NCBI RefSeq assembly: GCF_004217615.1
Contig: NZ_SHLD01000001.1
Span: 7,006,001 to 7,070,000 of the forward strand
Direction: 5' to 3'
Source: Micromonospora kangleipakensis
GTDB taxonomy: Bacteria; Actinomycetota; Actinomycetes; Mycobacteriales; Micromonosporaceae
DNA: 64,000 bases
The notes under the pieces are model-generated. The model searched no databases. It was not told the DNA's origin and saw only the letters and a program-made list of their open reading frames with translations. Positions 25,554 to 32,901 of the stretch are shown here, piece after piece (the stretch's first letter is position 1; every line of letters starts with the position of its first letter). A program made the position numbers and the translations under genes.

Positions 25554-26674
25554 ATGAGCCGTGCGACCCCGCTGACCCGTCCCACCCTGCTGCCGGGGCT
25601 GACCCGCCTCTGGCGGGACCGGCACACCCTGCAACTCGGGGTGGAGCCGGGCCGCGCCGTCCTGCTGGAGGTGACCAACCCCCGGGCCGCCCGCCTGCTC
25701 GACCTGCTGGACGGCACCCGCAGCGAACGCAGCGTCCTCGACTGCGCGGCGACGGCGGACGTGCCGTCCGACGAGGCCCGCGCCCTGCTCGACACGCTGC
25801 ACGCCGCCGGGCTGGTCGTACCCGCGCACACCCTGCTCCCCCGCGACCTCGCCGGTCCGGTGCGCGCCCGGCTCGCCGCCGAGGCCGGGGCGCTGGCGCT
25901 GGCCGCGCCCGGGCTGCCCGGCACGCCCGCCCGGCTGCTGCGCCGCCGGCGGGCCGCGCGGGTGCTGGTCACCGGCGCCGGCCGGCTCGGGGGCCCGCTC
26001 GCCGTCGCGCTGGCCCAGGCCGGCGTCGGCCACCTCGATCCCGACCTGGCCGGCCCGGTCCGCCCGGCCGACCTGGTCGGCACCGGCCTGGCCGCCGCGG
26101 AGGTGGGCCAGCCGCTGGCCGCCGCGGCCTCCTCGGGCGGGCCGCGCCGGGCACGGAGACCGGGCCGCTCCGACGCCGCCGGGTCGATTTGGTCGTCCAG
26201 CTCGGCGTGGACCGGCCGGCCGCCCTGCTCGCCGCCCGGTACGCCCAGCGCCGCCAGCCCCACCTGCTGGTCGGCCTGCGCGGCGGCGTGCCGCTGGTCG
26301 GCCCGCTGGTCCGACCACCGGTCGGGCCCTGCCTGAACTGCCTGGACCTGCACCGGGTCGACCGGGACCCGGGCTGGCCCGCGCTCGCCGCCCAGCTCGC
26401 GGCCGACGACGCGGACCAGGCCTGCGCCGTCACCACCCTGCTCGGCGCGGTGGCGTACGCGGCGGCGGAGGCGCTGGCCCACCTCGACGGCGGCACCCCG
26501 GAGACGCTCGGCTGCGCGGTCGAGGTCGGCGGCGCCGGCCGGTTCCGCCGCCGGGTCTGGTCCCCGCATCCGTCCTGCGAATGCTCAAGAGGCCGCCGGA
26601 TCCGGTTCGAGCCCACCCGCTCCCGGCTTCGTAGCAGCAGCGGGCCCCCCGAGTCGGTAACAATGACCAGGTGA
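25554..26674 (+). pseudogene. ThiF/E1-like protein gene interrupted by a frameshift
   Basis: Two frames together make one ThiF-family protein of about 370 residues. The first (ATG 25554 to about 26130) contains the nucleotide-binding VLVTGAGRLGGPLAVALAQAG. The second, which continues from about 26140 to 26674, has VDLVVQLGVD, the zinc ligands CLNC and CEC near the end, and LLGAVAYAAAEAL. The switch corresponds to the loss of one base near 26120-26170. Such proteins resemble E1-like adenylating enzymes of actinomycetes without a known substrate. The end overlaps the ABC1 kinase start (GTGA at 26671-26674), so coupling depended on the second frame. It may be a real inactivation or a sequencing error. 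Confidence 0.6.
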
Positions 26675-28017
26675 CCGACATCCCGCGCCGGGCCGTGTCC
26701 CGGACCGCCAAGCTCGCCGCTCTGCCGCTCGGCTTCGCCGGCCGGACCGTCCTCGGGATGGGCAAGCGCGTCACCGGGCTCGCGTCCGACGTCATCTCCG
26801 CGGAGATCCAGCAGCGCACCGCGGAGCAGCTGTTCAGCGTCCTGGGCCAGCTCAAGGGCGGGGCGATGAAGTTCGGCCAGGCGCTGTCGGTCTTCGAGGC
26901 GGCCCTGCCGGAGGAGATCGCCGCCCCCTACCGGCAGGCGCTCACCAAGCTCCAGGAGGCCGCCCCGCCGCTGCCCGCGGCGACCGTGCACAAGGTGCTC
27001 GCCGAGCAGCTCGGCCCGGACTGGCGGGACCGCTTCGTGGAGTTCAACGACACCCCCGCCGCTGCGGCCAGCATCGGCCAGGTGCACCGCGCGGTCTGGC
27101 GCGATCCCGGGTACGGCCCGTCCGGCGCGCCGAAGCATCGGGACGTCGCGGTGAAGATCCAGTACCCGGGCGCCGGCGACGCCCTGCTCGCCGACCTCAA
27201 GCAGCTCTCCCGGCTGGGCGGGATGTTCCGGGCGATCCAGCCCGGGCTGGACGTCAAGCCGCTCCTGGTCGAGCTGCGCGAGCGGATCACCGAGGAGCTG
27301 GACTACGAGCTGGAGGCCGAGTCGCAGCGCGCCTTCGCGGCGGCGTACGCGGACGACCCGGAGATCTTCATTCCGGAGGTGCTCGACTCCTCGCCCCGGG
27401 TTCTGATCACGGAGTGGATCGAGGGGACGCCGCTGTCGCAGATCATCCGGGAGGGCACCGAGGAGCAGCGCGACGAGGCGGGACGGCTGATGGCCGTGCT
27501 GCACCTCTCCGCGCCGATGCGGGCGGGGCTGCTGCACGCCGACCCGCACCCGGGCAACTTCCGGCTGCTGCCGGACGGCCGGCTCGGCGTGATCGACTTC
27601 GGCGCGGTGGCCCGGATGCCCGAGGGCACCCCCGAGCCGATCGGCCGGATCGCCGCGCTGGCGCTCCGCGGCGACGCGGAAGGGGTGGTGGCCGGCCTGC
27701 GGAAGGAGGGCTTCGTCAGCGCCACCGAGCCGATCGACGCCGAGGCGGTGCTCGACTTCCTCCGTCCCATGCTGGAGCCGATCGCCGAGGAGGAGTTCCG
27801 GTTCACCCGGGCCTGGCTGCGGACCGAGGCGACCCGGCTGGCCAGTCCCCGATCGCCCACCTTTCAGCTCAGCCGCCAGCTCAACCTGCCCCCGTCGTAC
27901 CTGATGATCCACCGGGTGACGCTGGGCTCGATCGGGGTGCTCTGCCAGTTGGAGGCGAAGGCGCCGTACCGGGCGATCCTGGCGCGCTGGCTCCCCGGCT
28001 TCGCCCCGGTGGCCTGA
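26671..28017 (+). CDS. ABC1/AarF (UbiB-type) atypical protein kinase
   Basis: A 448-residue member of the ABC1 family. Motifs in order: KGGAMKFGQ (KxGQ, residue about 63), AAASIGQVHRA, VAVKIQYPG with the catalytic Lys, EELDYELEAE, HADPHPGNF and VIDFGAVARM (DFG-like). The family binds ATP and affects isoprenoid lipid or quinone metabolism in membranes in other organisms. Starts at GTG 26671, overlapping the ThiF-like gene. It is convergent to the whiB7 operon and sits next to it, as in M. tuberculosis (Rv3197). Confidence 0.9.
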   Translation: MTDIPRRAVSRTAKLAALPLGFAGRTVLGMGKRVTGLASDVISAEIQQRTAEQLFSVLGQLKGGAMKFGQALSVFEAALPEEIAAPYRQALTKLQEAAPPLPAATVHKVLAEQLGPDWRDRFVEFNDTPAAAASIGQVHRAVWRDPGYGPSGAPKHRDVAVKIQYPGAGDALLADLKQLSRLGGMFRAIQPGLDVKPLLVELRERITEELDYELEAESQRAFAAAYADDPEIFIPEVLDSSPRVLITEWIEGTPLSQIIREGTEEQRDEAGRLMAVLHLSAPMRAGLLHADPHPGNFRLLPDGRLGVIDFGAVARMPEGTPEPIGRIAALALRGDAEGVVAGLRKEGFVSATEPIDAEAVLDFLRPMLEPIAEEEFRFTRAWLRTEATRLASPRSPTFQLSRQLNLPPSYLMIHRVTLGSIGVLCQLEAKAPYRAILARWLPGFAPVA

Positions 28018-28028
28018 CCGACGAAACG

Positions 28029-28070
28029 CCGCGGGGGCGGTGGCCGGAACTCCGGCCACCGCCCCCGCGG
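28029..28070. terminator. Bidirectional terminator between the ABC1 gene and the whiB7 operon
   Basis: A 20-base perfect stem (28029-28048 with 28051-28070, two-base loop) rich in G and C, starting 12 bases after the ABC1 stop and ending 12 bases before the stop of the opposing small gene. Confidence 0.85.
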
Positions 28071-28081
28071 ATCGGAACGGA

Positions 28082-28270
28082 CTAGAGAACGCCCAGGTCG
28101 CGAGCCGCCTGGTTGCGGCTGCTCATGGCGACGGTGCGGGCGGAACGGGTTGCCTCAGTGCTCGTGGTGGTGCGACCGGCCTGAGGCCGGGGCATTCGGG
28201 CCCGGGACAACGCTTCGTGGAGTAGTTGCATCTCGACGGCTCCATTGGGTACGTACAGCATCTGATTCAT
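28082..28270 (-). CDS. Small protein downstream of whiB7
   Basis: A 62-residue protein (start MNQMLYVPNG, then EMQLLHEALSRARM and a serine/threonine-rich, basic C-terminal half). It lies 50 bases after whiB7 on the same strand and is probably co-transcribed. I do not recognise the family. AGAGAG precedes ATG 28270; ATG 28318, two bases after the whiB7 stop, is an alternative start that adds 16 residues. An Ala/Arg-rich amphipathic helix is likely in the middle. Confidence 0.55.
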   Translation of the reverse strand: MNQMLYVPNGAVEMQLLHEALSRARMPRPQAGRTTTSTEATRSARTVAMSSRNQAARDLGVL

Positions 28271-28320
28271 CTCTCTGACAACCGGCTTGCGGCCGGCCTG
28301 GGTACGGATCGGGTGCATTG

Positions 28321-28686
28321 TCAGGCTGCCAGCCGGACCGCGTTCCGCGACTCGGACAGCCCACTGGCCGCCAGTCGCGCCTCGGCCTCGACCCGCAGAG
28401 CGGCGTCACGGGCGAGGTCCTCCTTGCGCGGACGGCCACGGGGCCGCTTACGCGGGACGACCGCGCCACGCTCGAAGATCTCGCCGCCCCAGACGCCCCA
28501 GGGCTCGGCCCGCTCCACCGCACCGGCGAGGCACTCGACGCGCAGCGGGCAGTCCCCGCAGAGCGACTTGGCCAGCTCGAGCTCGGCAGGCGAGTCGGAG
28601 AACCACAGGTCGGGGTCGAACTTCCGGCAGGGCAGGCTCGCCTCCACTTCGACGCTCACGTCGAGCGGGGCCAACGCCAGACTCAT
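28321..28686 (-). CDS. whiB7: WhiB7-type iron-sulfur transcription regulator
   Basis: A 121-residue WhiB-like protein. Four cysteines (20, 43, 46, 52) bind the 4Fe-4S cluster, followed by the WhiB7-type turn EPWGVWGGE (61-69) and an AT-hook RGRPRK (83-88). The AT-hook marks the WhiB7 subclass, which binds AT-rich DNA next to the -35 region together with the main sigma factor and activates intrinsic antibiotic resistance genes (ribosome protection, efflux, methylases). The C-terminal tail is longer than in mycobacteria. GAGAGGTGA lies upstream of ATG 28686. Expression is probably governed by the leader described at 28750-29207. Confidence 0.92.
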   Translation of the reverse strand: MSLALAPLDVSVEVEASLPCRKFDPDLWFSDSPAELELAKSLCGDCPLRVECLAGAVERAEPWGVWGGEIFERGAVVPRKRPRGRPRKEDLARDAALRVEAEARLAASGLSESRNAVRLAA

Positions 28687-28749
28687 GCCCGGTCACCTCT
28701 CTCTCACATCGATCTCGTGGATCGCAGTTCCGACGTACTTCGGCAGGGC

Positions 28750-28795
28750 AAAAAAACTGAGGCCGCGGATCCCGGTATGCGGGTTCCGCGGCCTC
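28750..28795 (-). terminator. Attenuator terminator in the whiB7 leader
   Basis: On the minus strand an eleven-base stem (28785-28795 with 28759-28769), extended by four more pairs after one mismatch, five-base loop, then A and G... and seven T residues (28756-28750). It lies 64 bases before the whiB7 start codon, inside the leader, not behind a gene, so it must be bypassed for whiB7 expression. One of the few terminators in the window with a long T tract. Confidence 0.85.
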
Positions 28796-28839
28796 GAGGT
28801 GAGCCGGTGGTCTGGTGATCAGACCGGTCTACCTCGAGG
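28792..28839 (-). promoter_or_regulatory. Antiterminator hairpin overlapping the whiB7 attenuator
   Basis: The nine-base sequence ACCTCGAGG (28831-28839) can pair perfectly with CCTCGAGGT (28792-28800); between them GGTCTG and CAGACC (28809-28814, 28820-28825) form an inner stem. Bases 28792-28795 are also needed for the terminator stem, so the two structures exclude each other. The stop codon of the upstream reading frame (28819-28821) lies inside the apical part. Confidence 0.65.
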
Positions 28840-29079
28840 TGGAACGCCGCGGACATCCATGCGCTTCTTGGCGCCATCGATGCCCTTGCCCGTGAAGCCA
28901 CTGGTCCCCGGGTTCTGGATTCCGGTGGGCGCGACGGTCAGGGTCAGCTCGGCCTGAACCTGGACCTGGTGCACCTGCGGAACCGACGGTCGCGCAGCGG
29001 CGAGAGCCACCCGGACAGCCGACAGCGGAGCGCAGGCAGCCGGCATCACCGCCGGACGCTCATACTTGAAGATCTCCAC
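28819..29079 (-). CDS. Upstream reading frame of whiB7 (leader peptide candidate)
   Basis: An 86-codon frame starting at GTG 29079 with GGGAGGTGG placed 8 bases upstream, the best ribosome binding site in the region. The product begins VEIFKYERPAVMPAAC and ends RGVPPRGRPV; it has no signal peptide or recognised domain. Its stop codon lies inside the antiterminator hairpin, 24 bases before the terminator stem. The arrangement fits a regulatory uORF whose translation decides between the two hairpins; uORF-controlled attenuation is reported for whiB7/wblC of other actinobacteria. At 86 codons it is longer than a classic leader peptide, so a protein function of its own is possible. Confidence 0.65.
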   Translation of the reverse strand: MEIFKYERPAVMPAACAPLSAVRVALAAARPSVPQVHQVQVQAELTLTVAPTGIQNPGTSGFTGKGIDGAKKRMDVRGVPPRGRPV

Positions 29080-29168
29080 GGGTGCCACCTCCCTCACGTT
29101 CCTCGTGCCGACTATGGACTCAGCCCCTGTGAGCAGCCGGAATGGCGCCGCTCCCAAGGTGTGTCCTG

Positions 29169-29207
29169 AGGCTATTCCTCGCCACAGGGCGAGGGCAAAC
29201 GAATTTA
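29169..29207 (-). promoter_or_regulatory. Candidate whiB7 promoter with WhiB7-type AT-rich element
   Basis: Minus strand: TTGCCC (29198-29193), 18-base spacer, TAGCCT (29174-29169). Directly upstream of the -35 is the AT-rich block TAAATTC (29207-29201), the position where WhiB7 AT-hooks bind at target promoters, so autoactivation is likely. The expected transcript start near 29162 gives about 80 bases before the uORF. The AT-rich block overlaps the last codon of uvrD2. Confidence 0.55.
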
Positions 29208-31364
29208 CGACTCGATTTCGAAAGTTTTCTCCGGGCAGACGTCGTCGACCGCCGCGCCCCCCACCAGAGCCAGCACCGTCTCGCCGTAAAGGCCCAGTTT
29301 GCGGGGGCCGATCCCGGCGATCGCGATCAGCTCCTCGGTGCGGCCCGGCTTCCGCTCGGCCAGCGCGGTCAGCGTGGCGTCGGTGAAGACCACGTACGCC
29401 GGCACCTTCTGGGCGCCGGCCACCCGCTGCCGCCACTCGCGCAGCCGCTCGTAGAGCTCCTCGTCGATGTCGGACGGACAGGTCGGGCAGCGGCCCAGCT
29501 TGCGGTCCGCCCCGGCGAGCAGGGTCGCGCCGCAGATCCGGCAGGAGACGACCTGGTTGCGCCGCCGCTCGGTCCGCCGGGCCGCGCCGGCGCCGGCCCG
29601 CTCGGCGCCGCCCGAGCGGTCGAGCTGGGGCAGGAAGCGGGACGGCCGCCGGGCCCGTCCGCCCGGCGAGCGGGCCGCGGCGTACGACATCCAGAGCCAC
29701 TCCCGGGCCCGGGTGATCCCGACGTAGAGCAGCCGGCGCTCCTCCTCGACCTGCTCCGGGGTCTTCGCGTACGTGGTGGGGAGGGTGCCCTCGGCGAGAC
29801 CGACCAGGAAGACCGCGTCCCACTCCAGGCCCTTGGCGGAGTGCAGCGAGGCGAGGGTCACCCCGTCGACGGTGGGCACGTGCTGCTGGGCGGCCCGGCG
29901 GGCGAGCTCGTCGTTGAAGTCGCCGAGCGTCGCCTGCCGCTCCACCGCGGCGGCCTCGCCGACCGGCAGCACCTCGGGCGTCGCGGCGTACTCCTCGGCG
30001 AGCTGGAGCAGCGCGGCGAGCGCCTCCCAGCGCTCCCGGGCGGCACCGCCGGCCGGGGCGGCGTCGGGGGCCCAGCCGACGGCGGCGAGCCCCTCGACGA
30101 CGGCGGCCGGCAGCGGGGTCTCCCCCGGGATCGAACGGGTGGCGGCACGCAGCGCGACCATCGCCTGGCGTACCTCGGGCCGCTCGAAGAAGCGCTCCGC
30201 CCCCTGCACCACGTACGGCACCTCGGCCTCGGTGAGCGCCTTCTCGTACGCCTCGGACTGCGCGTTGGTGCGGAACAGCACCGCGATCTCCCGGGCCGGG
30301 GTGCCGCCGTCGACCAGCGCCCGGCAGCGGGCCGCGACCGCGTTGGCCTCGGCCGGCTCGTCGGTGAAGATCCGCAGCTCCGGCTCGGGGCCGGCCGGGC
30401 GCTGCCCGACCAGCTCCAGCCGCAGCCGGGCCTCGGCGCCCCGGGCCTGCGAGATCACCGCGTTGGCGAGCCCGACCACCTGCGGGGTGGAGCGGTAGTC
30501 GCGGACCAGCCGGACCACCGTCGCGCCCCGGCGCCGGCGCGGGAAGTCCACCAGGTACGACGAGGTGGCCCCGGTGAACGAGTAGATGGTCTGGCTGGCG
30601 TCGCCGACCACGGTGAGGTCGTCCCGACCGCCGAGCCAGGCCTCGAGCAGCCGCTGCTGGAGCGGGTTGACGTCCTGGTACTCGTCGACGACGAAGTGCC
30701 GGTACTGGCCGCGTACCTGCTCGGCGACGTCGGGATGCTCCTCGATCCCCCAGACCGCGGCGCGCAGCATGTCCTCGAAGTCGATCACGCCGTTGCCGCG
30801 CTTGAGCTTCTCGTACGCGGCGAAGACCTCGGCCACCTTCGCCGGCTCGTGCGGGGTGTCGCGCAGCGCCTTCGCGGCGGCCACCACGTACTCGCCGGGC
30901 TCGACCAGGGACGACTTCGCCCATTCGATCTCACCGGCGAGGTCCCGGGCGGCCGCCCGGTCCGCCCGCAGGCCCACCTTGGCGGCGGCCAGGGTGACCA
31001 CCCGGACCTTGCTGTCCAGCAGCTCCGGCATGGCCCGCCCCTCGAGCAGCCGGGGGGCGAAGTAGCGCACCTGGCGCAGGGCCGCGGCATGGAACGTGCG
31101 TGCCTGCACACCCGGCACCCCGAGGAGGGCGAGACGGCTTCGCATCTCGGCGGCGGCCCGGGCGGTGAAGGTGACCGCGAGCACGTGCCGGGGGGAGATG
31201 TCCCCGGTGAGCGCGCGGTGGGCGATCCGGGAGGTCACCGCGCGGGTCTTGCCGGTGCCCGCGCCGGCCAGGATGCAGACCGGCCCGGCCGGGGCGGTCA
31301 CCGCGGACCGCTGCTCCGGATCGAGTCCGGCCAGCACCCGTTCCGCCGCTGAGTGAACCACCAC
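29205..31364 (-). CDS. uvrD2: UvrD2-type DNA helicase with HRDC domain
   Basis: A 719-residue superfamily 1A helicase. Walker A GAGTGKT at residues 34-40, DEYQD (Walker B) near 228, QTIYSFTGA (motif III), SLHSAKGLEWD and the VGITRARE motif VI. After the helicase core come a CxxC-CxxC zinc motif (CRICG and CPTC) and an HRDC domain (residues about 640-705), which is the UvrD2 architecture of actinobacteria. It unwinds DNA 3' to 5' in repair. ATG 31364 faces the divergent mycoredoxin gene, as in M. tuberculosis (Rv3198c/Rv3198A). Confidence 0.92.
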   Translation of the reverse strand: MVVHSAAERVLAGLDPEQRSAVTAPAGPVCILAGAGTGKTRAVTSRIAHRALTGDISPRHVLAVTFTARAAAEMRSRLALLGVPGVQARTFHAAALRQVRYFAPRLLEGRAMPELLDSKVRVVTLAAAKVGLRADRAAARDLAGEIEWAKSSLVEPGEYVVAAAKALRDTPHEPAKVAEVFAAYEKLKRGNGVIDFEDMLRAAVWGIEEHPDVAEQVRGQYRHFVVDEYQDVNPLQQRLLEAWLGGRDDLTVVGDASQTIYSFTGATSSYLVDFPRRRRGATVVRLVRDYRSTPQVVGLANAVISQARGAEARLRLELVGQRPAGPEPELRIFTDEPAEANAVAARCRALVDGGTPAREIAVLFRTNAQSEAYEKALTEAEVPYVVQGAERFFERPEVRQAMVALRAATRSIPGETPLPAAVVEGLAAVGWAPDAAPAGGAARERWEALAALLQLAEEYAATPEVLPVGEAAAVERQATLGDFNDELARRAAQQHVPTVDGVTLASLHSAKGLEWDAVFLVGLAEGTLPTTYAKTPEQVEEERRLLYVGITRAREWLWMSYAAARSPGGRARRPSRFLPQLDRSGGAERAGAGAARRTERRRNQVVSCRICGATLLAGADRKLGRCPTCPSDIDEELYERLREWRQRVAGAQKVPAYVVFTDATLTALAERKPGRTEELIAIAGIGPRKLGLYGETVLALVGGAAVDDVCPEKTFEIES

Positions 31365-31454
31365 AGGCAGGAATCATTCCAGCCGCCGGCGATGTTGCAG
31401 CGGTTAGCCTGGCCTGATCTGACCGGGCGCGAGCCACCCTTGGAGGACCTGATC

Positions 31455-31697
31455 ATGTTGACGATGTATTCCACCACGTGGTGCGGCTACTGCCACCGGC
31501 TGAAGTCGCAGCTCGACCGGGAGGGCATCGGGTACGAGGTGGTCGACATCGAGCAGGACCCGAAGGCCGCGGAGTTCGTGATGAGCGTCAACGGCGGCAA
31601 CCAGACCGTCCCGACCCTGCGCTTCGCCGACGGCAGCGCCCTCACCAACCCCTCGATCACCCAGGTCAAGCAGCACCTCGCCAGCCTCAACGCCTGA
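31455..31697 (+). CDS. mrx1: Mycoredoxin (glutaredoxin-like)
   Basis: An 80-residue thioredoxin-fold protein with the active site CGYC (Cys 10 and 13) and the cis-proline loop QTVPTL. In mycothiol-producing actinomycetes such proteins reduce mycothiol mixed disulfides; mshB at the end of this window shows that mycothiol is made. GGAGG lies 8 bases before ATG 31455. It is divergent from uvrD2 and followed by a strong terminator. Confidence 0.9.
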   Translation: MLTMYSTTWCGYCHRLKSQLDREGIGYEVVDIEQDPKAAEFVMSVNGGNQTVPTLRFADGSALTNPSITQVKQHLASLNA

Positions 31698-31710
31698 CCC
31701 ACCCCGCACC

Positions 31711-31757
31711 GACGGGAAGAGCGGCCGCCCCCTCCGGGGCCGGCCGCTCTTCCCGTC
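31711..31757 (+). terminator. Terminator of the mycoredoxin gene
   Basis: Seventeen-base perfect stem (31711-31727 with 31741-31757) and a 13-base loop that can itself pair (CCCC with GGGG). It starts 13 bases after the stop. Confidence 0.85.
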
Positions 31758-31784
31758 TCCCGGCCCCTCCCCCGTCCCCACCAC

Positions 31785-31845
31785 GTTGATCATGAAGTTA
31801 TCGCCCGCGCGCTCGGCGTGTCGTGACAACAACTTCATGATCGAC
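31785..31845. repeat. 61-bp palindromic intergenic element, copy 1
   Basis: Terminal inverted repeats GTTGATCATGAAGTT / AACTTCATGATCGAC (one mismatch) with a 31-base centre containing CGGCGTGTCGTG. A second element of exactly the same length lies at 51751-51811 in opposite orientation and shares the ends and the central CGGCGTGTCG. No coding capacity. It sits exactly at the broken 3' end of the MFS pseudogene. Confidence 0.7.
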
Positions 31846-32680
31846 GCCGTTGGCGAGCGCGACCATGGTCGCCGAGAACAGCCCGCCGACAAGGCCGCCG
31901 ATGGCCTGCACGGTGACCAGCACGCCGACGAACGCGGCGTCCCGGCGCGGCCCCTGGTCGACGTACGCGAAGATCAACGACTCGGTGAAGCCCATCACCA
32001 GCGAGCCCAGGCCGTACCCGAGCAGGCCCGGCGCAGCGCGGGCTCGCCGGCCAGGTGCCGCAGCCCGGCCCCCAGCTCGGCCGCCCAGCGCAGCTCCGCG
32101 GCGGCCGGCGGCGTCTCGGCGACCCGCAGCAGGCCGACCACGCCCGCGGCGGTCAGGAAACCGGCCATGGCGAGGGTGACCAGCAGCCAGCCACCGACGG
32201 CGGCGTACAACCCGGCCCCGGCGAGCGGGCCGACCAGCCGGAGCCCCTGCCGTACGGTCTGCAGCACCCCCGTTCGCCTCGGGCAGCAGTTCGGTCGGCA
32301 CGAGCTGCCGGATCAGCCCGCTGAGCACCGCGCCGAGCGTGATGTACGAAAGGCCGTAGAGCGCGGCCACCACGTAGATGATCCGGACGTCGGCCCGGTC
32401 CCGGACCGCGAAGAGCGGGCTCAGCAGCACGGCCGTGCCCAGGCTGGTGGCCACGAAGAACGGCCGCCGGGGGGGTACCGGTCGACGACCCAGCCGACCA
32501 GCGGCGCAGCATCATCGGCGCGACGATCGCGAAGATGGTCGCGCCGGCCATCCCGTCCGATCCGGTCAGGTCCTTCACCCAGACGGCGAGGGCCAGCAGC
32601 AGGATCGACTCGGCCGCCATGCTGGCCAGCAGGGCGGCGAAGAGCAGGCGGAAGTCGGGGCGGCGCAGGACGGTGCGCAT
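31843..32680 (-). pseudogene. Degenerate MFS transporter gene
   Basis: Starts with a normal transporter N-terminus (MRTVLRRPDFRLLFAALLAS at 32680). Homology then jumps between frames at about 32505, 32475, 32275 and 32030, each jump explained by a one- or two-base change (one in a run of seven G). Segments include PLVGWVVDRYP, YGLSYITLGAVLSGLIRQLVP, RQGLRLVGPLAGAGLYAAVGG and SLVMGFTESLIFAYVDQ. Only about 280 of some 400 residues are left; the 3' end stops at the palindromic element at 31845. It cannot give a working transporter. Confidence 0.75.
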
Positions 32681-32834
32681 GGGGTCCCTCCGGCGGGACG
32701 GCACCCGGGCGGGCGCGTCGGGGGCGGTGCCGGCCGGGACGCCGTCGTCGGGCGGCCGGCACCTCTCCACGGTCCTCTTTTTGTCTCGAGACACGCCCTC
32801 GCCGGAACCTCCGACACCGGTCGCGCCGTCCATA

Positions 32835-32863
32835 CTGACCGTGGGGGGCGAATTTCATACAGT
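32835..32863 (+). promoter_or_regulatory. Candidate promoter of the WhiJ-like regulator
   Basis: CTGACC (32835-32840), 17-base spacer, TACAGT (32858-32863). The start codon follows at 32902. Good spacing and a TANNNT box; the -35 is moderate. Confidence 0.4.
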
Positions 32864-32901
32864 TACCGTCGCGTGCGGCGGTCGACGGAGAAGAGGACGC
32901 C

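Noticed and set aside
28960..29100. uORF as C-terminal continuation of uvrD2
   Set aside because: uvrD2 ends with its own stop at 29205 in another frame; the uORF has its own RBS and start.
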